A DNA stretch of 64,000 nucleotides. Source: JAPPHY01 sp965247535 (GTDB taxonomy: Bacteria; Chloroflexota; Dehalococcoidia; Lucifugimonadales; UBA2985). Below, one piece after another: positions 50,922 through 59,406 of this stretch. Numbering within the stretch: the first letter of the stretch is position 1; the number at the start of each line of letters is the position of its first letter. Position numbers and translations under genes: made by a program. The notes under the pieces are model-generated. The model worked only from the letters and a program-made list of their open reading frames with translations. It made no database searches and was not told the origin of the DNA. The stretch lies in assembly GCA_965247535.1 (NCBI GenBank), contig OZ252018.1, forward strand, positions 1,736,001 to 1,800,000. Direction: 5' to 3'.

Positions 50922-51770
50922 ATGATTCTGGATAGCGAAAGCAAGGCGCGCAAGAAGAGGGACAAGGCGAAGGAGGCAATTGCGCTTGCCCTTTCCAGCC
51001 GTTGGCAGGAAGCTGTCGAGTTCAACCGCGAGATAATCGACGAGTTTCCGCGGGACGTGGAGGCGCACAACCGGCTGGGTAAGGCGCTCTCTGAGCTCGG
51101 GCTCTACAGGGAGGCCAAGGCCGCCTTCGGACGCACCCTGGAGATCTCGCCCGCCAACAGCATCGCTCGCAAGAACCTGCGAAGGCTGGACCAGCTCAGC
51201 GAGGACGCGCCGGTGCCCCGGCAGGGTGCCAAGGCGACCCTCCAGCTGTTCATCGAGGAGCGCGGTAGGTCAGGCTCAATTTCGCTGACGCGGCTGCCTC
51301 CGGGCGGCGCCCACCTCCACGTGGCTCCCGGCGACGCCGTGCAGCTGCGGGTGACCGGCGGAGGCCTCACCGTGGAGAGCCCGGAGGGGCTGTACCTGGG
51401 AGAGGTGGAGCTGAGACAGGGACAGCGCCTGGCGCGTCTCATGGAGGGCGGCAACCGCTATGAGGCCGCTGTTACCTCCGTGCAGGAGGACAGCCTGGTC
51501 ATCATGATCAGAGAGACGTACCAGCACAGCAGCCAGCAGGGCATCATGTCGTTCCCGTACAAGCAGCCGATGGGAGGCGTCTACTCCTACCTTGGCAGCC
51601 TGCCACTGCCGGCCGAGATCGACCTGGAGGATGAGGAGATCGAGCTGGACCGGCCGCCCATCATCGACTGGGACGAAGAGGGCGAGATGACCATCGCCGC
51701 GCCGCCCTCGGACGAAGAAGAGCCCGTGCCATCCTCCGCCGATGAACTGGAGGAGCAGCCCGGCTTCTAG
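50922..51770 (+). CDS. TPR-repeat protein
   Basis: 282 residues from the ATG at 50922; the frame is open upstream but that part overlaps the divergent membrane-protein gene. Residues 5-90 form two to three TPR-like helical pairs (WQEAVEFNREIIDEFPRDVE, AHNRLGKALSELGLYREAKA). A beta-rich domain follows (100-215; LTRLPPGGAHLHVAPGDAVQ, VTSVQEDSLVIMI), then a strongly acidic tail. No enzyme motif; probably a scaffold. A TACAAT element is at 50885-50890 with TTGCGT 18 bases before it. Confidence 0.7.
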   Translation: MILDSESKARKKRDKAKEAIALALSSRWQEAVEFNREIIDEFPRDVEAHNRLGKALSELGLYREAKAAFGRTLEISPANSIARKNLRRLDQLSEDAPVPRQGAKATLQLFIEERGRSGSISLTRLPPGGAHLHVAPGDAVQLRVTGGGLTVESPEGLYLGEVELRQGQRLARLMEGGNRYEAAVTSVQEDSLVIMIRETYQHSSQQGIMSFPYKQPMGGVYSYLGSLPLPAEIDLEDEEIELDRPPIIDWDEEGEMTIAAPPSDEEEPVPSSADELEEQPGF

Positions 51771-51867
51771 CACGCCGGCCGCTTAGCGTCTCGGATCAGC
51801 CACCAGTCTCCTGCGCAAGTGTCTCTTTCGTACGCCCGCGTCCTGGTGTATCATCACACGCGCGAAC

Positions 51868-53247
51868 ATGGAGCTATCCAGGCGAATCTATCCACTTGAC
51901 CCGCGCGAGCTGACGGAAGAGCAGCTTGCAGTCGTGTTCGCCATGACGTCACGCAACCCCCAGCCCTTCGACGAGATCGCGCGGCTGGTGACCGAGGAGC
52001 GGGCCGCCGACTTCCACGAGCGTTGGGTGCTCAACTACGGGCACGCCTCCGTGGCAGAGCACGCCGTGCTGCACATGGCCGTGGAGAACATCTCTCGCCT
52101 GGCCTGCGACTCCTTGGAGGACAACCGGCTGGCTTCCTACACGGAAAAGTCCTCGCGCTACCAGGTGCTGGAACGGGGACACTACCACGTCCCCAGCGAG
52201 CTGGACGAAGACGTTACCCTGCGCGAGGTCTACGTCGGCGCCTGCGACGCGCTGTTCGCGGCCTATGAGGCGTCGGTCGATGGGCTGCTGACCCACCTGC
52301 GTGACGTCACACCGCGCAACGAGGGCGAGCGAGAGGCGGGCTACAACCTCCGGCTCAGGCGCGTTGCCACGGACGCGGCCCGCTTCCTGCTACCCGCAGC
52401 TACCCTGACAAACGTGGGCGTCACGCTGAACGCCCGCTCCATGGAACACGCGGTCCGCAAGTTGCTATCGTCGCAGCTTGCTGAGGAGAGGGAGATTGGC
52501 GATGCGTTGAAGGAGCAGGGCAGGGAAATCACGCCCACGCTCATCAAGTACGCCGACCGCAACGAGTACATTGCGCTCACGCGCCAGGCTCAGGAGGCGC
52601 TGGCCCTGCCCGGCGACGAGGTCCGAGGCATGTACGACTGCCGCGCCGAACTGGTCCACTACGACGCGAAGGGGGAACAGAAGCTGGCCGCCGCGTTGCT
52701 GTACCGATTCTCGCCAATGCCGTATGCGGAGGTGTGGGAGCGCGTGCAACGCATGGACCGGTCGCAGTTGGAAGCCGTGGTCCACGAGGCGCTCGACCGG
52801 CTGGGCCCGCACGACATACCGCTGAGGGAGCTGGAGGTGGTTGACTACACCTTCGACCTGGTGATGGACTACGGCGCCTTCCGCGAGTTCAAACGACACC
52901 GAATGCAGACGTACCTGGCGCAGCCGGCCACCGTTGACCTCGGATACATCGTCCCGGACATCGTGCTGGAGGCCGGGCTTGAGAACCAGTTCAGGGATGC
53001 GATGGAGACGGCGGCGGAGGGCTACCATCGCGTCGCCGGGGCTTCGCCCGACGTGGCGGCGTACCTGGTGACTCACGCTCACCTGAGGCGCGTGCTCTCC
53101 AAGCTGAACCTGCGCGAGTGCTACCACCTGTTCAAGCTGCGCACAAGCCCGCAGGCGCACTTCACCCTGCGGAGGGTGATGCATCAGGCGCTTGACCTCG
53201 CAAGGGAACGCCACCCGCTCCTGTTCAAATATCTGAGTCTGCGTTGA
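51868..53247 (+). CDS. Tandem ThyX-like protein (flavin-dependent thymidylate synthase fold, fused twice)
   Basis: 459 residues, about twice a normal ThyX. Half 1 (residues 1-225): NYGHASVAEHAVLHMAVENIS and DNRLASYTEKSSRYQ, which matches the second part of the ThyX signature (S..EKSSRYQ) but lacks its opening RHR. Half 2 (230-459): FREFKRHRMQTYLAQPATVD, with RHR but without the Ser run. ThyX sites form between subunits, so the two halves could complement each other in one pseudo-dimer. Methylation of dUMP is the family reaction; activity here is uncertain. A TATCAT element 14 bases before the ATG implies a very short leader. Confidence 0.78.
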   Translation: MELSRRIYPLDPRELTEEQLAVVFAMTSRNPQPFDEIARLVTEERAADFHERWVLNYGHASVAEHAVLHMAVENISRLACDSLEDNRLASYTEKSSRYQVLERGHYHVPSELDEDVTLREVYVGACDALFAAYEASVDGLLTHLRDVTPRNEGEREAGYNLRLRRVATDAARFLLPAATLTNVGVTLNARSMEHAVRKLLSSQLAEEREIGDALKEQGREITPTLIKYADRNEYIALTRQAQEALALPGDEVRGMYDCRAELVHYDAKGEQKLAAALLYRFSPMPYAEVWERVQRMDRSQLEAVVHEALDRLGPHDIPLRELEVVDYTFDLVMDYGAFREFKRHRMQTYLAQPATVDLGYIVPDIVLEAGLENQFRDAMETAAEGYHRVAGASPDVAAYLVTHAHLRRVLSKLNLRECYHLFKLRTSPQAHFTLRRVMHQALDLARERHPLLFKYLSLR

Positions 53248-53265
53248 GAGCGGTCTTAGCGACGC

Positions 53266-55722
53266 CTACTTGGAAGGCCCGCCGCCGACGTTCATGCTGG
53301 TTGCCGTGATCACGTAGTCGTCATCGTCGGGCTTCATGATCTTCACGCCCTGAGTAATGCGGCCAAGCGAGCGAATCTCTGCCAGCGGCGTGCGCATCAT
53401 GACGCCCTTCGCCGAGATGATGATCACCTCCGTGGCGGCGTCCTGCACAAGGTGGGCCGTGGCCACGGGCCCGGTCTTATCCGTAATCCTCAGCGTGGTC
53501 ACGCCCATGACGCCGCGGCCGGTGGTCTTGTAGGACGTGATGGCGGTCAGCTTGCCGTGGCCGTTGCGGCTTACCACAAGCAGCCTGGCGCCCGGAATCA
53601 CCACGTCCATTGACACCACCCTGTCACCGGGGCTGAGGCGCATACCGCGCACTCCGCCCGACTGGCGCTGCCTGACAGGCACCTTATCGATGGCAAACCT
53701 GGCCGCCTTGCCCATCTCGGACACCATCACCACCTCGTCGTCGTCCGCGGCCTGCCATGCCGAGATTACCTCGTCGCCGTCCTCGATGTCCATCGCAATC
53801 AGTCCGTTGCTGCGTATGCTCGCAAGCGCCTCGAACTTCATGCGCTTGATCTCGCCCATGCGGGTTGCCAGGAGGATGTTGCCACCCGTGTCGATGCCGG
53901 TCTGCACCACCACGGCGTTGATGCGCTCTCCCTCTGACAGCGAGAGCAGATTGACGGCGGGAGTGCCGCGGGTGTTGCGCGAGCTGTCCTGTGGGATCTC
54001 GTAGCACCGCATGGAGTAGGCCTTGCCTCGGTTGGTGAAGAAGAGGAGCGTGTCATGCGTGTCGCCCACAAGAAGGTGCTGCAGCGCGTCCGTCTCCCTT
54101 GTGGACATGCCCACTACGCCCCTTCCGCCCCTGTGCTGGGCGCGGTACGTGCTGGTGGGCATGCACTTTACGTAGCCGCGCTGCGTGATGGTGATGACCA
54201 CGTCCTGATGGGGTACCAGGTCCGCCCGCGTGGGTGCGTCCGGCTCCCGGTCCAGTACCTCTGTGCGGCGGTCGTCGCCGAAGTCCTTGCGGATTTGCCG
54301 TGTCTCCTTCTTGACCTCCGCCAGGATCTTCTGCGGGTCGGCGAGCAGCGTCTCCAGCTGGCCGATCGTCTTCTGCAGCTGCTGGTACTCCTGTTCGATG
54401 CGCTCACGCTCCAGCGCGGCGATGCGCCGTAGCTGCATGTCCAGGATGGCCTGGGCCTGCACCTGCGTCAGCGCAAACCACTCCATCAGGCCCTGCCGAG
54501 CGGTTTCCGCATCGGCGGCCTGGCGTATGATGACAATGACTTGGTCCAAATTGAGCAGTGCCGCTCTGAGCCCCTCTACGATATGAATGCGCTCCTGCGC
54601 CCTCCGGAGGTCGTGCTGGGCGCGGCGTGTGACGACCAGGCGGCGGAAGTCGATGTAGTGGCGCAGCATGCGCTTGAGAGGAAGCACCTGCGGCTGACCG
54701 TCCACCAGCGCAAGCGTGTTTACGAAGAAGGCGGTCTGCATGGCCGTCTGCTTGTACAGGTTGTTCAGCACTATCTCCGGCTGGGCCTCCCTGCGCAGCT
54801 CCACAACCACGCGCAGGCCGTGACGGTCCGACTCGTCGCGCACCTCGCTGATGCCGTCTATCTTCTTGTCCTTGGCAAGCTGAGCTATCTTCTCCACCAG
54901 CGACGCCTTGTTGATTTGGAATGGAATCTCCGTCACCACGATCTGCGGGCGCTCAGTGCGTCTCTCGCTCTCCTCAATCGCGGCCTTGGCCCTGACTAGG
55001 ATGCGTCCCCGGCCGGTGGAGTAGGCGTTGAGGATGGAGTCCTGTCCCATGATGATGCCGCCCGTGGGGAAGTCCGGGCCCTTGATGAACTTGACCAGGT
55101 CCTCCACCGTGGCGTCGGGGCGGTCTATGAGGTGGATGACGGCGTCGCACACCTCCCGCAGGTTGTGCGGCGGGATGCTCGTTGCCATGCCGACCGCGAT
55201 GCCGGAGGCGCCATTGAGCAGCAGGTTGGGCAGCAGGGCCGGCAGCACCTGCGGTTCGCGGAGGGACTCGTCGAAGTTGGCGGCAAAGTCCACGGTCTCC
55301 CGGTCTATGTCCGCGAGCAGCTGCTGCGCCATGACCGAGAGGCGGGCCTCCGTGTAACGCATGGCGGCGGGCGGGTCGTCGTCAATGCTGCCGAAGTTGC
55401 CCTGCCCGTCGACCAGGGGATAGCGCATGGAAAAGTCCTGCGCCAATCGCACCATCGAGTCGTAGACGGGGCTGTCTCCGTGGGGGTGGTACTTTCCAAG
55501 CACCTCTCCGACAAGGCGGGCGCTCTTCTTGTATGGGGTGTTGGCTCTCATCCCCAGCTCGTCCATGGCGTAGAGGATGCGCCTCTGCACTGGCTTCAGG
55601 CCGTCCCGCACGTCCGGCAGGGCGCGTGAGACGATTACGCTCATGGCGTAATCCAAGTAAGAGCTGCGCATCTCGTCTTCGATGCGAACGGGGCGTATGT
55701 TCTCGGCCGAAGGAGTTACCAT
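53266..55722 (-). CDS. gyrA: DNA gyrase subunit A
   Basis: 818 residues. Winged-helix/tower domain with catalytic Tyr123 (RYTEARL). The quinolone-determining region reads HPHGDSPVYDSM, with Ser84 and Asp88 at the usual positions (drug-sensitive form). Coiled-coil gate region about 370-480 and a C-terminal beta-pinwheel with a GyrA box (QHRGGRG), which marks gyrase rather than topoisomerase IV. It cuts and religates DNA to introduce negative supercoils with GyrB. It follows the class I amidotransferase gene by 22 bases on the minus strand. Confidence 0.97.
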   Translation of the reverse strand: MVTPSAENIRPVRIEDEMRSSYLDYAMSVIVSRALPDVRDGLKPVQRRILYAMDELGMRANTPYKKSARLVGEVLGKYHPHGDSPVYDSMVRLAQDFSMRYPLVDGQGNFGSIDDDPPAAMRYTEARLSVMAQQLLADIDRETVDFAANFDESLREPQVLPALLPNLLLNGASGIAVGMATSIPPHNLREVCDAVIHLIDRPDATVEDLVKFIKGPDFPTGGIIMGQDSILNAYSTGRGRILVRAKAAIEESERRTERPQIVVTEIPFQINKASLVEKIAQLAKDKKIDGISEVRDESDRHGLRVVVELRREAQPEIVLNNLYKQTAMQTAFFVNTLALVDGQPQVLPLKRMLRHYIDFRRLVVTRRAQHDLRRAQERIHIVEGLRAALLNLDQVIVIIRQAADAETARQGLMEWFALTQVQAQAILDMQLRRIAALERERIEQEYQQLQKTIGQLETLLADPQKILAEVKKETRQIRKDFGDDRRTEVLDREPDAPTRADLVPHQDVVITITQRGYVKCMPTSTYRAQHRGGRGVVGMSTRETDALQHLLVGDTHDTLLFFTNRGKAYSMRCYEIPQDSSRNTRGTPAVNLLSLSEGERINAVVVQTGIDTGGNILLATRMGEIKRMKFEALASIRSNGLIAMDIEDGDEVISAWQAADDDEVVMVSEMGKAARFAIDKVPVRQRQSGGVRGMRLSPGDRVVSMDVVIPGARLLVVSRNGHGKLTAITSYKTTGRGVMGVTTLRITDKTGPVATAHLVQDAATEVIIISAKGVMMRTPLAEIRSLGRITQGVKIMKPDDDDYVITATSMNVGGGPSK

Positions 55723-55744
55723 TGATCCATCCTCTTTTCTGAGG

Positions 55745-56473
55745 TTATCTCGAGGCCGCTCCGTGGGCTGGCAGGGCGGCCCTCATCTGCGAGTACGTCT
55801 CTCCCCTGTCTGCCAGCGCGAGGAAGAGATTGCCGAAGTTGCGTGGAAGCTCGTCCAGGTTCTCGTTGTGCCACTGTACGCCTATGACCCAGTCGTGGTG
55901 CGGGCTCTCCAGCGCCTCTATGAGGCCGTCCTCAAGTGAGTAGGCGGAGGCCATCAAGGAATGGGCCTTCAGAGGTTCGCTCACTCCCTGGTGGTGCCGG
56001 CTGTTGACTCTCACGAATCCCCCGGCGCCCATTATGGCGGCCAGCTTGCTTCCGGGAGATATGTACACCCTGTGGTACGCCGAGCCGGGGATGCCATCCT
56101 CCCTTCGATGGCTGGGCAGGTGCTGAATGAGCTGCCCGCCGCACACCACGTTGAGGAGCTGCATCCCGCGGCAAATGCCCAGGACGGGCATGTCTCGCTC
56201 CATTGCTGCTTGCAGCAGAGCGATTTCCCACTCATCCTGCGCGTGGGCAGGATCGTCCAGGCCTGCGCCGGGGTCCGGATCGCGGTTGTATCGAGGAGGG
56301 TGGATGTCCGCGCCCCCCGTGATCAACAGGCCGTCGATGGAGTCCAGGGTGACCGGGACCTGCTCCGGTGAGTCCGGCAGAAGGAGGAGCGTTTCGACGC
56401 CGCCCCACTCGGCGGCCTCCACGTAGGTGCGCGCCCAGTCTGCGTCCGAGGCTGCCACGCCAATCAGCGGCAT
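55745..56473 (-). CDS. Class I glutamine amidotransferase, peptidase C26 (gamma-glutamyl hydrolase/PuuD-like)
   Basis: 242 residues; GAGGAGG before the ATG. GLLITGGADIHPPRY opens the family core, the nucleophile Cys is in LGICRGMQLLN, and the His/Glu pair is in GVQWHNE (Asn replaces the usual Pro of QWHPE). Members hydrolyse gamma-glutamyl bonds, for example gamma-Glu-GABA or folylpolyglutamate. It lies just upstream of gyrA and may share its transcript. Confidence 0.88.
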   Translation of the reverse strand: MPLIGVAASDADWARTYVEAAEWGGVETLLLLPDSPEQVPVTLDSIDGLLITGGADIHPPRYNRDPDPGAGLDDPAHAQDEWEIALLQAAMERDMPVLGICRGMQLLNVVCGGQLIQHLPSHRREDGIPGSAYHRVYISPGSKLAAIMGAGGFVRVNSRHHQGVSEPLKAHSLMASAYSLEDGLIEALESPHHDWVIGVQWHNENLDELPRNFGNLFLALADRGETYSQMRAALPAHGAASR

Positions 56474-56599
56474 AGCGCGGCCTCCTCATCGGTGCGTAGC
56501 ACCGGCACTGCGTGCGCGCAGAGAACGCATGCCACCCGCGCGATGCGAGTCACTGCCAGGGAGTCTGGATTGAGGAAGGACACCACTGGGTTCTCCTGA

Positions 56600-58885
56600 C
56601 TAGCCTGGCTCTGAAATCCCCAGTGACGAGAGTGTCTCAAGGCAGTCGGGAGGTATCTGCAACCCCTCCTGCACGCCCTGCTGGCACTTCTTTGTGAGGG
56701 CCTTTAGTATGTGCTCGTCCGGGCGCTGTCCTTCGCCGGAATGCGCCGCCAGGTCCGAGAGTGAGCCGCAGGCCTGCTGCACGTGCCAGTAGAACGACAG
56801 CAGCCATGCAAGGTCGCGCTCGTTGGAGGGTGGCGGAATCTCGTCCAGGTCGAAGATCGCGTTGTTGACCCTGGTATAGCGCAGGATGCCGGCCTTGTCC
56901 TTCTCGTTGTCGCCGTAGAAGCGCTTGCGCTTCAGTTCCCGCACGCGCTTGCGGTACTCGTCCTCGCCGTAGATCTCGCGGGGCAGCCACTCGCTGCGAA
57001 GGTCCTGCACCTCGCGGCCATCGCGGTCCACTATGGCAACCGCAACCTTCACGCCAAGAACGGGATCGTGCTCGAACTTCACGGCGTTCCTGAGCACCGC
57101 TTCCTGCAGCATGAGCGTGATATCCCGAGTGATCTTGCGATACAGCGGCCCGCTGGCTTCCTCGTTGCGCTCAGCGCCAAGCCCGCCGGTGTTGAACATG
57201 TAGAACTCCTGGGCCAGGCCGCCTTCCGAGATGCTGTTCAGGATGGAGTACATGTGGTTGGCGTTCTCGTCCTCCAGGCCGATGATGAACGGATCCGAGA
57301 AGTACTCCACGTACGGCCTCCCGATTGCCCCGGTGGCCGCGCCGGTCTGGACGGCCTCTCCGTACATGAGAGCGCGGACGTATGTCTCGGCGGTGAGTTT
57401 CACCAGCGGAGGAACCACGGTGTTCTGGCGCATGACGCCCTGCCATAGCAGCCTGTCCGTGACCTCCATTGGCACATGCACCGAGTCGCTCAACCGGCCG
57501 TCCGTGAAGGCCTGGGGCAGGTGTGCCACGCCCTTGCGTGCCAGCAGCCTCGACCGGGACAGGATCATGCGCATGTTGCGGACCGGGTTGTGGAGGAAGT
57601 CCGGGACGCCTTCGTCGTGCTTGAACGGCACGTTCTCCAGGGTCTCCTGCGGGTTGGGCTCCTCGTTTGAGCCTCTCAACACGTCGTAGGTGATGGGGTC
57701 TTCTTCCGGGGTCAGCCCGAACGGGACGGCGTAGAGGTTGTTCTCCGTGCCGTCAATGCCGTAAGAGACGGTCACCTGGCGGCCTCCCCGCTCCACCTCA
57801 ATCGGGTCATCCAGGGGCTGCAGCAGGATAATGTCGTCGTTCATCGGGTATATGCCCTCTTCACTGTCCTGCGCCAGATTTAGCAGGGAGGCGAGCCGGC
57901 TTTCGTGAAGCTCGATCATGATGGTGAGAGTGCTCTTGCCGTGGAGAGAGGGGCCGGTGGTGACGAGGGCCGAGTTGGTGATTTCGCCCTGGAGGGTTCG
58001 GACGCGGGCCATGCTGAGGGCTGCCTGAAGGGCGAGACCGTTGGCCTGCTTCACCTTGAACATAGCGATGGATAGCGGGCCCATCTTGTGCTCGCCCATG
58101 TAGTCGAAGCCCAGGTGGAGCGAGAGTCCCCTGGTGGGCGCCTTGAATATGAGCTGCGTTAGCTCGGCCTCCTCCACGCGGCGCTTGAGGTCGCGCGGCA
58201 AGCCAAGGTGTTCCAGCCACTTGGGAATGGAGACCTCCATTATGTGAGGCTCCTCCTGGAGACCGGCGTCAGTCAGGTCGAAGGTGAGCTGGCGCCACAT
58301 GTAGGGCAGCTGGGGGTAGTCGGTCCCGAACAGGAGCTGCCTGGCGTGGAAGGAGCGTCCGGGCGCGTCGCCTATCTGCCGGTCGGTCTGGACTATGGTA
58401 TCGCCGGAGTCGAAGCACTCCTTCATGCGCGCCGTGATGTACGGTAGGATCTCGGCGAAGAGGGCCTGGTTTTCCTGGCTGAAGGCCAGGGCGTCACGGT
58501 TCCTGTGAAAGCCGTCGATGAAGTACTGGGTGAGGTCTGGCCGACGTGCCACGCCCAGCTGGCTGAAGAAGCCTACGCCTCCGCTGTCGAGACGTACGAC
58601 CGTGTCCGGCCACGCTCGGATGCCCGCCTTGCCCTCGCCATTGAGCCAGGCGCACTCCTGCGCTACCTGATCGGCCTCCAGGATGAGCTGCTCCTTTTGC
58701 TGAGCAGGAAGATCCTGAAAGATGCGCATGTGGCTTTTGAGCCACTCGCTGTCTGGATTGAAGAACTGGCTGTCTCTGGAGTGGCCCTTCCTGGCTGTAG
58801 CTACCAGGTCGTCAAGGGCCTTTGAGAATTCGGGGTGCACTGGGGGGCCTTGGAGAGCCGTCCCTATCCCCTGGGTAATTGCCAT
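56600..58885 (-). CDS. Large P-loop protein, possible phosphoenolpyruvate carboxykinase relative
   Basis: 761 residues; GGAGAG precedes the ATG. A Walker A motif GPSLHGKS ends near residue 318 (K317), inside a beta-rich context (ITNSALVTTGPS) and followed by YPMNDDIILLQPLDD, an order reminiscent of the ATP-dependent PEPCK/HPr-kinase fold. The N-terminal third (FFNPDSEWLKSHMRIF, RSFHARQLLFGTDY) and C-terminal part (NGTEN/NEEASGPLYRKITRD regions) match nothing I can name with confidence. If it is a PEPCK-like enzyme it would be gluconeogenic. It has its own promoter, divergent from gyrB, and is the first gene of the run leading to gyrA. Confidence 0.45.
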   Translation of the reverse strand: MAITQGIGTALQGPPVHPEFSKALDDLVATARKGHSRDSQFFNPDSEWLKSHMRIFQDLPAQQKEQLILEADQVAQECAWLNGEGKAGIRAWPDTVVRLDSGGVGFFSQLGVARRPDLTQYFIDGFHRNRDALAFSQENQALFAEILPYITARMKECFDSGDTIVQTDRQIGDAPGRSFHARQLLFGTDYPQLPYMWRQLTFDLTDAGLQEEPHIMEVSIPKWLEHLGLPRDLKRRVEEAELTQLIFKAPTRGLSLHLGFDYMGEHKMGPLSIAMFKVKQANGLALQAALSMARVRTLQGEITNSALVTTGPSLHGKSTLTIMIELHESRLASLLNLAQDSEEGIYPMNDDIILLQPLDDPIEVERGGRQVTVSYGIDGTENNLYAVPFGLTPEEDPITYDVLRGSNEEPNPQETLENVPFKHDEGVPDFLHNPVRNMRMILSRSRLLARKGVAHLPQAFTDGRLSDSVHVPMEVTDRLLWQGVMRQNTVVPPLVKLTAETYVRALMYGEAVQTGAATGAIGRPYVEYFSDPFIIGLEDENANHMYSILNSISEGGLAQEFYMFNTGGLGAERNEEASGPLYRKITRDITLMLQEAVLRNAVKFEHDPVLGVKVAVAIVDRDGREVQDLRSEWLPREIYGEDEYRKRVRELKRKRFYGDNEKDKAGILRYTRVNNAIFDLDEIPPPSNERDLAWLLSFYWHVQQACGSLSDLAAHSGEGQRPDEHILKALTKKCQQGVQEGLQIPPDCLETLSSLGISEPG

Positions 58886-58993
58886 GTTGCCAATCTCTCC
58901 TGATCCAAGTGTGGTCCCATCAAGGGAGGGTATTCCTGGTCCTCAAGGAGGGGCTATCCACGATTGAACCGTGGCAAGGGGCGCGACACAGCC

Positions 58994-59022
58994 ATTCTAC
59001 ACGTAGCGGGGCCGTTTGGCAA
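58994..59022 (-). promoter_or_regulatory. Promoter of the P-loop protein gene
   Basis: Minus strand: TTGCCA (59022-59017), 17-base spacer, TAGAAT (58999-58994). Leader of about 100 bases. Confidence 0.5.
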
Positions 59023-59135
59023 CCCAAATGTCACCGCAGCGGCTGTCGGAGAGGGCGTCCGGCTGCACACTCCGGGCGGTGCGCGGCGGGGTACGCGAGT
59101 CCTGGGGCCCACGCCTGCGAAACGAGAACAAAATT

Positions 59136-59164
59136 TTGACAATCACGCCTAGATTTGGTATGAT
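59136..59164 (+). promoter_or_regulatory. Promoter of gyrB
   Basis: TTGACA (59136-59141), 17-base spacer, TATGAT (59159-59164): the strongest match in the window. Predicted start near 59171, leaving a leader of about 236 bases. Confidence 0.75.
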
Positions 59165-59406
59165 TGAACACGCAATATTCCAAGGCCTGCGTCGTTTCGG
59201 ATACCGCATTTAACCAGCTCTTGATTTGATTGACAGCGCAGGCAATCGGGGCCGTCAACCGGAGCTGTCCCACGTCATGCGGTGAGTACGTTTCATCGAA
59301 GTGGGAATGGTATCGCTCATCGGCCCCGGGCAGCGAATACCGGCAGCGGCAGCGCCGCCGGCCGGACGGATTACTAGGGGTGTCCCTAGATAGAGAGGTC
59401 GAGACT

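Larger units (their letters stand above)
58886..59406. other. Intergenic region with divergent promoters of the P-loop and gyrB genes
   Basis: 521 bases without a supported gene. It contains the minus-strand promoter at 58994-59022, a small hairpin CCACG/CGTGG (58958-58974) in the P-loop gene leader, the gyrB promoter at 59136-59164, and a 236-base gyrB leader. The leader ends with a CTAGGG/CCCTAG hairpin (59374-59389) 17 bases before the gyrB ATG. Confidence 0.6.

Noticed and set aside
59160..59213. 17-codon frame at the gyrB promoter
   Set aside because: Its ATG is inside the -10 element, so it would not be in the transcript.
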